Source: Oidiodendron maius Zn
Taxonomy: Eukaryota; Ascomycota; Leotiomycetes; Myxotrichaceae
DNA: 64,000 nucleotides
Reading direction: 5' to 3'
Assembly (NCBI GenBank): GCA_000827325.1
Contig: KN832870.1
Location: 5,456,001 to 5,520,000, forward strand
The notes beneath the pieces are model-generated. The model worked only from the letters and a program-made list of their open reading frames with translations, made no database searches and was not told where the DNA came from. Both the position numbers and the translations under genes were made by a program. Shown one piece after another: positions 25,701-36,687 of the stretch (its first letter is position 1; every line of letters begins with the position of its first letter).

Positions 25701-26221
25701 GAAATCACTGACGGGCCTTGTAGGATGTGTCATGGCTCCCTGTCGATATTTGTGCAAACACAATTCTCGGATTGGTGTTTCCACAAAAAAGAAAAGCTGC
25801 GACCTCTTCAAACGGTATCGCTGACTATGATCTCGTGTATCATATAGTCAATCCACAGAGATTCCACTGGACGAGGGATCTTCTTCCAGCCCTAATGCGC
25901 ACAAATATTTCCGCATTTGAAACAGTTGACGCAATGGAATGGTTGGATAGACTAAAGAATAGTAATCCGGACCCTATTAAGAATCCCACTTTCAAGTTAT
26001 ACGACTTTTATGCTGCGAAATATGGTGCTACTGGTAGCGCACGTAGCGGAGAGTCGACAAGTGCTGTTACAGAGATTGCAGATGAAGATGTAAAAGGGCT
26101 GCTCTTTGAAACTCAAGAGACGATTTCACACTGCCCGTTGTTAGGGGCAGTACCCGACTTGATCGAACAGGGATATATAGACCGCTTCGTTGACAACTGG
26201 TTGAAAAGATGGAACATCTAG
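22762..26221 (+). CDS. NRPS-like carboxylate reductase: adenylation, carrier, reductase (A-T-R)
   Basis: Activates one carboxylic acid as the AMP ester, loads it on a phosphopantetheine arm and releases it reductively as aldehyde or alcohol. Exons 22762-23016, 23087-23832, 23890-24907, 24963-25649 and 25724-26221 give 1067 aa. The adenylation domain (about 20-560) shows IIHSSGSTGFPKPI (A3), SPLFHSHGLMELFR, NYGATETGQ (A5) and DYPRTDKGTFIR with the A10 lysine. The carrier domain (about 565-650) has DIFSAGVDSLQT with the serine for the pantetheine arm. The reductase domain (about 680-1060) has LITGTTGNLGSFLLA for NADPH and the active-site YGRSK. There is no condensation domain. An AACGTGGGG site lies upstream. 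The start at 22762 is the first true ATG. A homologous but dead reductase tail lies at 45775-46905. Substrate unknown; the A domain resembles the aryl-acid-type NRPS-like reductases. Confidence 0.94.
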
Positions 26222-26266
26222 CAAGGAATAGCGGTCTAGAACCAACAAAACCTTTACATATATTAT

Positions 26267-27944
26267 TCAATAGATATAAACAAACGCATCATTTTTTCGA
26301 TCCGTCACGTCTGACACATCAGCATCCATTGAGCCATCCTCAATGCCGTCTTCTTCTTTGACGTCGGTATATCTAGCCATCATGGAACGATCCTGAATTG
26401 TTGCGCTCCTCCCATTCAATACCCTCTTTCTGGCCTGCATTCTGTTTAAAAACACAAGATTTGCTAGCTGTACAAAAACAAGGACAAATAGCGCAACAAA
26501 AATTCCTAACACAGCGCGAAGGCCAGGGAGGTATGCTGGAGCATCTTTGCTAGTAAACAGCTGAGGGCCTACGAGGTTGCCAGCCGAGACTCCAATGTTG
26601 AAAACACACATAACGAGAGACTTCTTGGTTTGTCCCGCCGTATTCCCTAAGATCCAGCTTACAATGAGCGGATTCGCGCCGTATAGGAATGCAAGGAAAT
26701 AATAGCCTGCAAGTAGACCGCCCTGGTGGCTATGATCGCGCGGCAGGACATAAAGGGTGGTTAGTCCAGCTACCACAGGGAGCACAAGGATAGCCACCAT
26801 GATGAACTTCACACGAACCCTCTGGACAATGTAAGAAGCTACCATGATGATGATGGACTGAACGGCGCCGAAAGGCATGTTTAGGAGTGAGGTGATATTT
26901 TGATTGAATCCGAGGCCGCTCAGAATCAGGGGGCCGAAAACGTTGGTAACGGATGCTCCTACATTTAGGAGGAGAGCCATGCTGAACCAGAGATATGTCT
27001 TTGGGTCCAAAAACCCCTCTATGACGTGGTCCCACTTAAAAATTTCGGATCCTATTCCGGTCTTATTTGCTCGGAGGCGCTCAACGGCCTGTGCACGCTC
27101 GCGCTCCGTCAAGAATCGAGCCGTAGTGATATCATTTTCGAGTTTCCAATAAACTATCGGAGCGGTTACAATAGTAACAAGACCCACAAAGAGAAAGATT
27201 ATCTGCCATGACTTAAGAGTCGGGGATGGAATTTGACCTAGCCCGTACGAAATTGCCGAGCCTATTATTGTTGCGACCCCATTCATGGCGTACCATATGG
27301 CAACTCTTAGCGGCTGCTCAGCTCGACGGTACCACTGACTTGTAATTATACTGAATAGTGGAAGGCAAGCAGCTTCGAAAAGGCCCAAGAAAAATCTGGT
27401 GGTTGCAAGTCCAGCAAAGTTATGACAGGCCGCCATCGACGCCAATGCAAGGCCCCAGCCAAAGACCAATGAAGCCATAAGGATGCGGCTCGGAATCTTG
27501 ACAATCAAGAACGACGCAAAAGGAAGCCAGATTAGTTGTGCAATTGGAGCCATAGAGCCAACCAGAGAGTACTGGCTTCCGACAAGCCCGGTATCTTTCT
27601 GAAGACCAAAAACCGCGCCATAGCCAAGAACGGACTTGTCAAGAACCTTTAGAGTTTAGATTTTTAGCTCAAATGACTCAGTACTAAGGTATGGTAATGC
27701 GGACCTGGAGGAAATACACCCAAACAAGAATAGGAAGAATAACTTTATCCGTTTTCCGCAGAATGATCCTGTTCTACAAAAAGTCAGCGGAATATGTGAC
27801 ATTGCAAATTGCGAAAATAGATGTTCAAAAGCGCCATACATCTTCCTCCGTCACTGTAATATGTGGCCGATGATCAGCACCATTTTCGACATCCTCTATC
27901 TGATCAGTAGTGAAATCTTCTTTGGCGGCAGACGCGGATGGCAT
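26267..27944 (-). CDS. Second Dal5-like MFS anion permease
   Basis: Exons 27944-27840, 27773-27705 and 27646-26267 give 517 aa. The short first exon (MPSASAAKEDFTTDQIEDVE) and the 69-nt second exon (RKTDKVILPILVWVYFLQ) restore the N-terminal helix; after the third splice the protein continues VLDKSVLGYGAVFGLQKDTG, GSQYSLVGSMAPIAQLIWLP and YRRAEQPLRVAIWYAMNG, the hallmarks of the Dal5 group. The first splice of exon 2 to 3 uses a slightly unusual GTCCGC donor. About twelve helices are present and the tail ends KNDAFVYIY, much like its partner at 20316. It is convergent with the NRPS-like gene (45 bp apart) and divergent from the ketopantoate-reductase-like gene, sharing an AGCGTGGGG site with it. 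Probably imports a substrate or exports a product of the block. Confidence 0.92.
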
Positions 27945-28195
27945 CTCGGTTCCTATCCTTCGATCGGGAAATTCGGTAGCGTGAGTTCTGGACTATCCAA
28001 GACATATAACAATTAAAACGTGTTTTAGGCTGAGTCTCTAACTTTTCATACGCCTATACTTTATACTGTGGTGTATTAATCCTTCTGCTTTGACATTGCC
28101 TGATCCTCGACTTACTCATACAGTACCATAAGCCAATGCAATGATCGCATAGACTTGGCGGGGGAAAAAACAGGCCCCTGGGAATGCGGTCAACA

Positions 28196-28204
28196 AGCGT
28201 GGGG
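28196..28204 (+). promoter_or_regulatory. Cluster motif AGCGTGGGG, copy 2
   Basis: Lies midway in the 472-bp divergent promoter between permease 2 (ATG 27944, minus) and the ketopantoate-reductase-like gene (ATG 28417, plus). GTGGGGAATCT on the minus strand is 25 bp away. Confidence 0.5.
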
Positions 28205-28228
28205 GTTGCTGCTCCACCGCGGGTCGCC

Positions 28229-28239
28229 AGATTCCCCAC
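28229..28239 (-). promoter_or_regulatory. Second shared motif GTGGGGAATCT, copy 1
   Basis: AGATTCCCCAC on the plus strand. The identical 11-mer lies at 30199-30209 before the aldolase gene, and GCGGGGAATCT at 29969-29979 is a one-base variant. Confidence 0.4.
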
Positions 28240-28416
28240 ACGAGATCTGAGAGTCGACTAGTATTTAGCCCGAAGTTGCGGGGTATTGCGCAGACGCATG
28301 AGACGGTCTCAAATTCGGCATTTTTGTCTTCTTCAACTTACGTATGATTTAGCTTCCATATTGAGAAGTACTTTTCCGTTTCAAAGTTTACCTATTTTGG
28401 CCCGGTCTTAGCTGGA

Positions 28417-29603
28417 ATGTCAGCTCCAACTTCTGTGAATATGACCGAGAAAACCAACGTCCTGCTCTTTGGTCTCGGAGCGTACGTTGACCTTCATTTG
28501 TACGGCCAGAATTAACCTAAAAGTTATAGTATAGGGTCATTCTACGCTTTCATATTAAGTCGCAAGGATACAGTCTCCTTGACAGTGGTGGCACGGTCTA
28601 ATTATGAGGCTGTTAAAAATAATGTACTATTTCTACGAATTGTAAAATCTGGCCACGCTCAGCTAACTGAGACGTGTTAGGGCCTTACAATAGAGAGTGA
28701 AGTCCATGGAAAACATATATATTATCCTGACCAAGGTATAGCTTCCAGCTTACAGCTTTAGATTGCCCAACGATAACAATTTCAGTTGTAAAAAGCCCTG
28801 CGGATGCAACTGGGATGTACGATTTTGTTGTGTGCGCGAACAAAGCTATCAATCAAAACGCAGTACCAGAGAAACTACGTCCTGTCATTGATGGCAAGGA
28901 CACTACACTTGTTATCATACAAAATGGCGTCGGCAACGAAGAGCCTTTCCGCGAGGCATTCACGGAAAACACGATCCTTACCTGTGTGGCATGTTTCACC
29001 CCCACGCCTGCAGTACGAGAAATGTTTACTGACAATGGACAGACGTGGGTTGGAGCAAGCCAGGCAGTACCGGGCATTGTCAAACACACAAAATCTGAGC
29101 ATACGCAAATTGGCTTGTACCGCAATCCAAAACTTGGCGAGGAGCAAGAGCAGAAGCGGTTGGAGCGATTCACGGCTCTCTTGAGTGCAGGAAATACTCC
29201 GTTTGATGTGGAAGAGAATATGCAATTAAAGCGCTGGGAGAAGGTGGTGTGGAATGCTGCATGGAATTCTCTCACTACACTCACCTTGCTTGATACTCAG
29301 TCTTGGCTAAAGTCCTCGCCAAGGGCCATGCCCATGACTCGACAGCTCATGCGAGAAGTTATTGACGTCGCTCAAAAGTGCGACGTGCCGTTGCAATACG
29401 ACTTAATCGATCAACTTATCGATAAAATTCTAGCTATGCCAGGAATTGGAAGCAGCATGCAAGCTGATTTCAAAGCTGGGAGAAGGATGGAAGTTGAAAT
29501 TATATTAGGCTATCCTGTTCGTAAAGCTCACGAGCTGCAGGTGCCAACTCCGGTCCTGGACACACTATACACACTTTTGACAGCTATAAACAATCGACTA
29601 TAG
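28417..29603 (+). CDS. Ketopantoate reductase-like 2-oxo acid reductase (ApbA/PanE family)
   Basis: NAD(P)H-dependent reductase of a branched or sugar-derived 2-oxo acid; classical members make pantoate. Exons 28417-28481, 28530-28623, 28681-28735 and 28786-29603 give 343 aa, normal for the family. The nucleotide-binding fold begins VLLFGLGAIGSFYAFIL (GxGxxG). VCANKAINQNA and IIQNGVGNEEPF follow, the latter with the conserved Asn-Gly. The catalytic-lysine region is seen as WEKVVWNAAWNSLT and the C-terminal helical domain carries SSMQADFKAGRRMEVEIILG with the conserved Ser/Asp and Glu, all intact. It is divergent from permease 2. In a cluster with a dehydratase and an aldolase it may reduce a 2-oxo intermediate rather than make pantothenate; that is inference. 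Confidence 0.92.
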
Positions 29604-29968
29604 AGAAGATAGATTAGAAAGTTTCATTTTAATAGTATTGACGTCTATTATATTTCATACAAGTGGGAAGTTCACTATGCTACTATATAAGGTTAGCTAC
29701 ATCACCTTTTTATTTCTAGTTCAAAACGATGTCTGCGCTAAGGGAAATTTTTCATAACAGAATATGGGGAGTGTCGTGTGATCTAGTCTAAAACTCAGCT
29801 CTAGAATACTGTTCCAATCTTGCCCAGTGGGTTATCAGTGTAATGGTAAATGCCGTTCACTTGCATCGTCAACTTCTGGCAGGCAAGGCAAGCATTGTTT
29901 TAGAAAGCTTCATTCAATACCTAGTAACTTAGCGTGGTGGACTTTTATTTCTTCGATTGACTTTCAAT

Positions 29969-29979
29969 GCGGGGAATCT
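29969..29979 (+). promoter_or_regulatory. Variant of second motif, GCGGGGAATCT
   Basis: One base away from GTGGGGAATCT; 13 bp before the AGCGTGGGG copy at 29992 in the aldolase upstream region. Confidence 0.3.
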
Positions 29980-29991
29980 GCATGTCTAAGT

Positions 29992-30000
29992 AGCGTGGGG
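29992..30000 (+). promoter_or_regulatory. Cluster motif AGCGTGGGG, copy 3
   Basis: 362 bp before the aldolase ATG at 30362 and 389 bp after the stop of the reductase gene. Confidence 0.5.
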
Positions 30001-30198
30001 GAAGACGGGCTGACAATTACGTTTCTACTTGGAAGACTATGAGGGACTGTTGCCGGTTTTCCAGGAGACCATATCCACTAGTAGTTAATCATCTTGTCTG
30101 TCCAGTGAATTGGAGCAAAATGAATAACGCAGCAAGCCACCGTAATTTTACGCCACTTTCCAGAGAAGGTACGTCCCTGCCGCTAATATTGACACAAA

Positions 30199-30209
30199 GT
30201 GGGGAATCT
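30199..30209 (+). promoter_or_regulatory. Second shared motif GTGGGGAATCT, copy 2
   Basis: 153 bp before the aldolase ATG; identical to the reversed copy at 28229-28239. A TATA-like CTATAATAAATA follows near 30245. Confidence 0.4.
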
Positions 30210-30361
30210 CGCCGAAGCGTAGGCCGAACATAATTTCTCCAGCCTCTATAATAAATACATCTCTCTGCAAGTGGAGATATTGTGTATGGCTCATCAAGGC
30301 TCAAAAGTGTGACAATATTTGTCTGTCAATCATTCTTGTGAGATACTTCATATGTTCAGTT

Positions 30362-31342
30362 ATGTCTCCTGCAACGATAAGCTCCTCCTCTGAGAAAGGT
30401 GGCCCAACTGCGACACTAACCGGAAGACCACTTGTTTCCGGCATATATGTTCCAACGGTTGCCTTTTTCGACGACAAAACAAACAGCATTGATGTGGACG
30501 TTATTGAAAAGCATGCTATTAGACTTGCAAAAGCAGGAGTAGCGGGTCTGGTGACACACGGCAGCAATGGCGAAGCAGTTCACCTAGATCACCGAGAACG
30601 AATGCTTATCAATGCCGCTACCCGACGTGCACTTGATGCTATTGGCAGACAGGACATGCCCGTAATAGTCGGGTGTGGTGCACAATCAACGAGGGAGACA
30701 ATACAGCTCTGTATTGAAGCTTCTCGCTCTGGAGGCAGCTATGCACTTGTGCTTCCGCCAAGTTACTACGGGTCTTTGTTGACGCCTAACTTGATAGTCG
30801 ACTATTTCCGAGATGTGGCCAATGAAAGTCCAATTCCGTTACTTGTCTATAACTTTCCTGCAGCATGCAGTGGCTTAGATCTCAACTCGGACGTGATATT
30901 GCAATTATCAAAGCATCCAAATATCGTTGGGGTTAAACTCACTTGTGGCAATACGGGAAAATTGGCGCGCATTGCGGCAGGCACAAGTGAAAGGTTCTTA
31001 ACTGCAGGCGGATCAGCGGATTTCATCCTCCAGACCCTTATAGTTGGCGGTGACGGCGTAATTGCAGGTCTTGCCAACATAGCCCCGAAGGCTTGCGTGA
31101 GAATAATGAATCTCTACAAGACGGGCAAGGTGGATGATGCTCGAGAAATCCAAGCCATTGTCGCGCGTGGAGACTGGACGGCGATTAAAGGTGGTTTCGT
31201 TGCTGTTAAATGCGCACTTCAAATGTTTTATGGCTATGGTGGACTGCCACGAAAGCCCTGTGCCATTCCAAGTGAGGAAGGGTTGGAGGACATCAGAAAA
31301 GGACTTGCTGAGTTGGTCAAGCTGGAAAATAAGCTCGATTGA
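30362..31342 (+). CDS. DapA-family aldolase (2-keto-3-deoxy-acid aldolase type)
   Basis: Class I Schiff-base aldolase of the dihydrodipicolinate synthase/N-acetylneuraminate lyase family. Single exon of 326 aa. The first true ATG is 30362. The oxo-acid-binding motif is GSNGEAVHL (family GTTGE/GSNGE), the general-base tyrosine is in VYNFPAACSG, and the Schiff-base lysine is in VGVKLTCGNTG; the glycine-rich GGDGVIAGLANIAP closes the site. Fungal relatives include the galacturonate-pathway aldolase, which splits 2-keto-3-deoxy-L-galactonate into pyruvate and glyceraldehyde. Bacterial-type lysine synthesis is absent from fungi, so a catabolic aldol cleavage is likely. The upstream region holds AGCGTGGGG and GTGGGGAATCT sites. 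Together with the galactonate-dehydratase-like gene at 41748 it gives two consecutive sugar-acid steps. The exact substrate is not fixed by the sequence. Confidence 0.92.
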   Translation: MSPATISSSSEKGGPTATLTGRPLVSGIYVPTVAFFDDKTNSIDVDVIEKHAIRLAKAGVAGLVTHGSNGEAVHLDHRERMLINAATRRALDAIGRQDMPVIVGCGAQSTRETIQLCIEASRSGGSYALVLPPSYYGSLLTPNLIVDYFRDVANESPIPLLVYNFPAACSGLDLNSDVILQLSKHPNIVGVKLTCGNTGKLARIAAGTSERFLTAGGSADFILQTLIVGGDGVIAGLANIAPKACVRIMNLYKTGKVDDAREIQAIVARGDWTAIKGGFVAVKCALQMFYGYGGLPRKPCAIPSEEGLEDIRKGLAELVKLENKLD

Positions 31343-32029
31343 AAGGCAACAAGATACAAAGTGTAATTTCAGTCTCATTATATGTAAAAAGGATAGGAAA
31401 GTATATCGGGGTCGTTTATATAATAAATTCAGCCAGTAACAACCCCCAGGAAGGTTTCTCGAAGCGAGACAATTATGATGGTATACATCAACTGCTTACT
31501 TCCTTAAGCAACCAAAAATCCGATTCTTCTAGCTACCAAAATAACCCTAATGGGTGACTCATTACGCTAGAGAAGATACAAAATACTGAGCCGGGGAGAC
31601 CAATGTTTAAGGTGGAGTCCAATCGGTGAGGAGGTTGCTGTGACCGTGATTCCTTGGCTCTCGGGTTGTAAGCGAGCAGCCTGGTTTCAGATCCAGCCTC
31701 TATTTCTCACCACCTCCATGTGCATCTTGGCGCCCTTTCCATATATGGTACACTCTGTAGCTTTGCATTGTCTAGTCCTTGATCGAACGGATGTCTATCT
31801 TGGACACTCGTCACCTACCAAAGAATACCTCAAGGATTTCAATTTTACTGTTCCACAGCTATCTCTCGCCCTTTTAAGGTTGACCCGATGTTTATGACAT
31901 GGTTTCTACTAAACAAATCACACAAAGTACAAGGGACGGACCTGGAAACCCTTTCCAATCAGGTTACGGAGTCTCTACCACCATCCAGAGTATCTCTTTA
32001 TGATGTCTTAGATGAGCACTAATTTCTAG
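31343..32029. other. Intergenic region, possible further HET relic
   Basis: No gene can be supported. Because a HET C-terminal fragment starts at 32030, part of this stretch may be the unrecognisable remainder of that gene. Confidence 0.4.
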
Positions 32030-32298
32030 CAAGATTCTGTGATACAAATTCAAAAATGAATCGTCGTCTTCTGGTATCAGAGAATGGCAGGCTTGGAATA
32101 GCTCCAGTCAAAACTAAGACAGGCAAAGTTATATGTATCTTTTTTGGCTGTAGCGTTCCATTGCTACTACGACAGCGCCATTCCCAGAAAGAGAATGAGT
32201 TTATTGGAGAATGTTTTCTTGATGGACATATGAATGGAAATGATTTAGACTCTATTGAAGTGGAACCCAATTCCTTACGGACCTTTCGAATTTCTTGA
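32030..32298 (+). pseudogene. Relic of a HET-domain protein, C-terminal exon only
   Basis: After an intron-like end (CTAATTTCTAG) the frame reads FCDTNSKMNRRLLVSENG, GRLGIAPVKTKTGKVICIFF, GCSVPLLLR and FIGECFLDGHMNGND. This is the standard tail of fungal HET proteins (R-F-x-T-ENG-x-G, GDxVCIFxGCxVPxxLR, Y-x-L-V-GECYVHGxMDGE). No HET domain precedes it. It is a broken host gene, a sign of turnover in this allorecognition patch. Confidence 0.75.
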
Positions 32299-32531
32299 TT
32301 TATCTGCCGCCGAGTCTCGAGCCTGGTGACATACAGGGAAAATGTGGGGTGCGGAGTGAAGTCCGCTGTTGCGGTTGGCCCATAGAGGAGGCACAGTATT
32401 TTTCAAGTTCCATATGAAGGATCCTCACTCTTCCATTGCTTGATATAATTGTTGAGAGTACGCTCACTAATTATAGGTTAGCTGAGGAAATTAATTACTG
32501 GATAGGCAGAAGGAGCGGGTTAACTAATAGC

Positions 32532-32846
32532 TTACCTCGCATCAAAGCCGCAGAGTCTTTGGTTTTGCAGCCTTTGATCTCTTTCGCCAGTATAACCCTG
32601 CAGTCGCAGAAGGATTAACCTATGAGAATTGGACTTGAAGGGTTTCTGATCAGTAGCAGACTCTGCCAAAATCTGTCTGATCTCATCTTTGAAGAATAAA
32701 TATTGTCTCTTGACGACTTGATCCTTCAGCCTGGGAGAATTGACATAACCATCATCTTTGAGTTCCGTCATCAATTCCGGATAGCTTAATCCTCGGCCAA
32801 GCTTAGCATCGATGACGGCGTTTGGCACTGGCACCCTTGCGGGCAT
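32532..32846 (-). CDS. Small hypothetical protein
   Basis: A frame of 104 codons from the ATG at 32846: a short N-terminus MPARVPVPNAVIDAKLGRG, then a predicted helical stretch SYPELMTELKDDGYVNSPR followed by KDQVVKRQYLFFKDEIRQIL. It ends GFDAR next to a good donor, AG-GTAAGC at 32535, so the last codons may be spliced and would stop almost at once in the next exon. I do not recognise a family. The charged helical composition and the splice site argue for a real gene, but it could also be a relic. Confidence 0.4.
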   Translation of the reverse strand: MPARVPVPNAVIDAKLGRGLSYPELMTELKDDGYVNSPRLKDQVVKRQYLFFKDEIRQILAESATDQKPFKSNSHRLILLRLQGYTGERDQRLQNQRLCGFDAR

Positions 32847-33585
32847 ATTTGTGACCGGAAGGACAAATAGAGTAATTGTACTGGCAAGGTGACAAAGACG
32901 CGCTAAAAGCTAATCTACTAAGAATAGAAGGGCTGGGATTGAGAACTAGAAAAACTCTGGGGCTTTAAAGATCATCTATCGTTGATTGAGTTACTTTAAC
33001 CAGGAGACATGGAAGCCTTATATACAAGAATGACATGAAAATTGTACGCCGCATTCCGTTACGCCATCTGTTACGTGCGCGCATCTCTTGAACCTCAAAA
33101 GATGCTTGATTGGATACCATGTTGTTGAGAAACTGTGGCTCATCCGCGGGTCGGAATGTTGCTGAAATACGGTAAGAAAATTCCAGAGAGTAAAGCATAG
33201 GAAGAGCTTCCAGAATGAGGATCCTGACTCGGGATTGCTGAAATACGCAGGAACGCATGGAGTACGCTCGCAACTTGCAGGAACGCATGCAGTTCTCATC
33301 TTGTGGCATCCAAGGAGTGGCCCAGGAGGGTCGCCTCAACGGGGCGAGCGAACGAAGCGACATGTCATTGGGCCCCATTCTTGCTGCTTCTACGGCGGCA
33401 AAATAAGTGGGTTTTTTCAACATAATCACGGTAACTCCTCTCTAGAAAGTAAATAAAAATTGAAATGGCTTATCATTTAACTAATTACTATACATGAAGA
33501 AAGTTTCAGTAACACGGAATCCTACAGCCGTATAAAAACGATACTCTCGTCGTACTTAAAGGGTATTTTGTTTTTTTGCGACTTA

Positions 33586-35493
33586 TTACACCAACCAAAT
33601 AACGCCCGTTGAGCACCGGCCCTTTCTCACCCATTCAATCGCTTCACCATCCATCATCCCATCGACATAACTAGTCAATTTAGTCGGCAGTTCTCTGACA
33701 AGAGGATTAGTGGTCGGGTTCAGAAGCACTTACCACTCCCCAATCAATTTGAACCTCTGGCCCCAGGGACGAATCACATAAGGGACCCGGCCGCCTACAA
33801 ACACACATATCCGGTCGTTCGCCTTTGCATTTTCAGGGAAGATCCCCATTCCTCCTGCTGCAGTTACCCCAAAATTTCTTGAAAATTGTGCCCCTCCCTT
33901 TTTATTCAGCATTGCAACTAGATATTCCTCCTCCGAGCGATTTTTAGGGGGCAGGTAATCAACATGGCTTGGTATTCGTCGTTCTTCCACGTCTTGTAAA
34001 TCAGCATTTGTGTTTTTCTCAGGCATATCAAGGTCGAGTAGTACCGTTCTCCAAAAGTCCTTCTCGCGCTGCTCGGGAGAAGTGAGAAGGGGTGGGAGTG
34101 ACGCCGCAACCGCTTTCCAATTTCCAATTACCGAACCAATGGAGCCATTGGAATTCCCCATAAGATGTTCGTCCATGTCGGGAGAGGTTGTACCGAGCTT
34201 CTTGATTATATCGACAATAATGCTTCCAACTCCCAGAAAATGGTCTGAGTCTGACGCTCCTTTCACATAAGCCACAGCAGAGCGGTCAAAACGACTGGTA
34301 GGACCTCCCGCAGTATACAGGCTCGGATTATTGGCTTCTCGTGCATGCGAAGAAAACGACTTGATAGGTTTTCCCAAAATAGTTCCCGCCCTGCCACCAA
34401 AGTCTACTACCCAGGAAGGCAAAGTTTTGATCGACTTAAACCGTTCACAGCCAATGCGGTCCAAGATATCGAATCGATTTTCCTCCTTCAGCGCAGAAAC
34501 TGTTGCGTTTATATATACCTCGGCCTCAGTGAGATTATAATCTACTTTCATGGGGAAGCCGGGAGATTTTAAGCCAAGTAGCGCAAAGATTTTGTCCTTA
34601 GGATCTGTGGACTGTCGGTCCTTAGTTGCGATAAGCAAGTCTGAAAAGGTTTGTACTTCATCAGTCTGATATATTGAACGCATCTTCATCAGCTCTCTTA
34701 CATGCATCAGCGTTGACTTCAAGCCGGTGAATTGAAGATTCAAATTTCCGTGTCCTTGGTGACGTAGGTTGATACGCCGGTAGACATTTGTATACAACGG
34801 GCCCGACAATGCCTCGTTGATAAAACTTAGAAGTATGTCCCATTCTAAGGTTTCTGCTCCATGATAGAATACGGGGGGATTTTTGCAGACGGTCACTTCC
34901 TGGACAACCCACATGCGCGACCACCAACCGCCGGAAAGGAAATATCGAACATCATTAATATGGGTAAGAAAGCGGATTTCATTGAAGTCTTTCTGGAAGC
35001 CATCGTCTTCCTCGAAATACCCAGGGCGTAGCAGTTTGGCTGTGAAAACTCGGATGAAAGCGATAGTACTCGTGTTTCCAAACACATTATGCTCGTTGTT
35101 CCCAAGCCAGATAGCCACTCTGTCGGCTCTTGAATATATATTTCTCATCTGAGCGACCTGAATATTTTTCTCCCCTATGTCCGATTGATTGATGCAAATA
35201 GCATCTGCCCAAATCCGTTGAGCAACTTCTGGCTGGCGCATTCTTCGAAGCGCATTGGAAAGGTTTTTTCCAACTGGGAATGGTGTGTCGTTGACTATAA
35301 TTTGCTCTTTAAGCACGACAGATCCCCACATGTAAGAAAGAGCGACATAAGGTTCTGCAGCTTCAAATGTGTCTTTGAGCAGATGGCAATGGATTTCAGC
35401 TGAGGGATCGCGAGACGGTAGGATGAGAAGGACTCGAAATTCACCGCGAGTAAGTATACCGTACTTGAAAGCTCGATTACTCGACTCAGCCAT
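33586..35493 (-). CDS. HET-domain (heterokaryon incompatibility) protein
   Basis: Probable allorecognition/cell-death protein. Two exons, 35493-33734 and 33670-33586, give 614 aa. I chose the ATG at 35493 (MAESSNRAFKYGIL) because the HET domain starts right after it; the frame is open further up but lacks similarity. HET landmarks: PYVALSYMWGS, RIWADAICINQSDIGEKNIQ, VAIWLGNNEHN, GGWWSRMWVVQEV and the later KDKIFALLGL. The C-terminal end is RICVFVGGRVPYVIRPWGQR, FKLIGE and, after a 63-nt intron ending GACTAG, CYVDGMMDGEAIEWV, the standard family tail. The intron is needed: the unspliced frame stops just after GEW. Nothing looks broken. It has no link to the metabolic genes on either side. Confidence 0.9.
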
Positions 35494-36221
35494 CTCCAAA
35501 CAAGTATAGTAAGGGTGGCAAGGCTCGGGTTGTTGGTGTTTGATTGAGGAGGCGAGGAATAGAAAATAGTCGTTACCTACTGATAACCAGGGCGCAGGGC
35601 GGAGGTAGCGAGTCAGGCCATAAAGGTTAACGGTAAGGTTTAACGCATCTGTATCTAATTTAGGCCAGTCAGTTTTACTGGTCCTGCTGTTCCTTTCCGG
35701 AAATCTGCAGGCAAGCACAATTGTGATAGTGGCTTTTTTTTTGGGCTCCGGCACCACCAATTATCGACTGACTCACCAGACTGGGAGCAACTAATCAATG
35801 CTAAGACTAAGCTTGTCTCTAGAAATTTCTCAAGGAAAGTAGAAATGGGTAAAATCATGTTATATTCGATAAACATGTATGGAAAACTCAGTTGAGCTTT
35901 CTGGGAGAGTATTCGCATAATATAGATACAAAAAAGAGTCCAGCTCTTCGGCCAAGTGCTACCATCAGTCGTTAGGCCATAACTAATATCAAGCCGAGTT
36001 GTATTTAACATATATAACAATCATCCGATCGTAATGGAAGCTGGAAACATGCCCCTCCCCCCTTCTGGATTCTTAGCTGATAAACCTTCTGTCACTACGT
36101 AGAGAACCTCGTCCATTCGTAGTGTCTGGATTACAAGCATTCGTCAATTTATACATAGAACAAGTCTAGAAGCAAGAAGATTACTTTAACAGAAATAAAT
36201 TAAAAACAGTATATGAGCTAT
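35494..36221. other. Intergenic region, no gene seen
   Basis: About 0.7 kb between the HET gene and the hydrolase-domain relic. The frame upstream of the HET start stays open but shows no family features. Confidence 0.5.
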
Positions 36222-36687
36222 ATGGCCATAAAATCCGCCCGCAGCCCTCCGATCGTCCGATCCGTCGTCGGCAGCGACGCCGAACAAAATAGGGTGCGGA
36301 GTCGCCTGCACATGCTCTAACATATCAGCCTTCACAACCCACAAAGAAATCGGTCTGCTTGAGCTCGCAAAGGGACAGGGTGTTGAGGAAAAGACTGTTG
36401 ACGTGGCCACCATCCACGGGCTGCAGGGGGATGCGTATGAGAGTTGGAAACACGAGGATGGCACCATGTGGCACGAAAGCATCCTGCCCGATAAAATCCC
36501 CTTTGCTCGCATCATGACGTTCGGTTACGATTCGACTATTGCCTTCAGCAGCTCAGGGGCTACGCTAGAAGACAAGTCGATTGAACTCATCAATCGGCTA
36601 AGCATAAAGAGGTCTTCCATTGAGATCAATGACCTAGTCTCCAATCAATTGCCTTGGCTTCAAAGGTTCCAACATCTTCTGACATAG
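36222..36687 (+). pseudogene. Relic of an NLR-type N-terminal alpha/beta-hydrolase (DUF676-like) domain
   Basis: From about 36340 the plus strand reads GLLELAKGQGVEEKTVDVA, TIHGLQGDAYESWKHEDGTM and IPFARIMTFGYDSTIAFS, ending LQRFQHLLT at a stop. This matches the first third of the lipase-like domain that fungal NLR proteins carry before their NACHT or NB-ARC domain (VFVHGLGG..SWTHEDG..W, ARIMTFGYDS). The GHSLGG nucleophile and everything after it are missing, so it is truncated. A possible first exon starts at the ATG at 36222 (MAIKSARSPPIVRSVVGSDA). It is broken host DNA among HET genes. Confidence 0.65.

Noticed and set aside
22762-26221. Full NRPS or PKS
   Set aside because: Only A, carrier and reductase domains are present; no condensation, ketosynthase or acyltransferase motifs are seen.
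30362-31342. Lysine-pathway dihydrodipicolinate synthase
   Set aside because: Fungi make lysine by the aminoadipate route; the linkage to a sugar-acid dehydratase favours a catabolic 2-keto-3-deoxy-acid aldolase.
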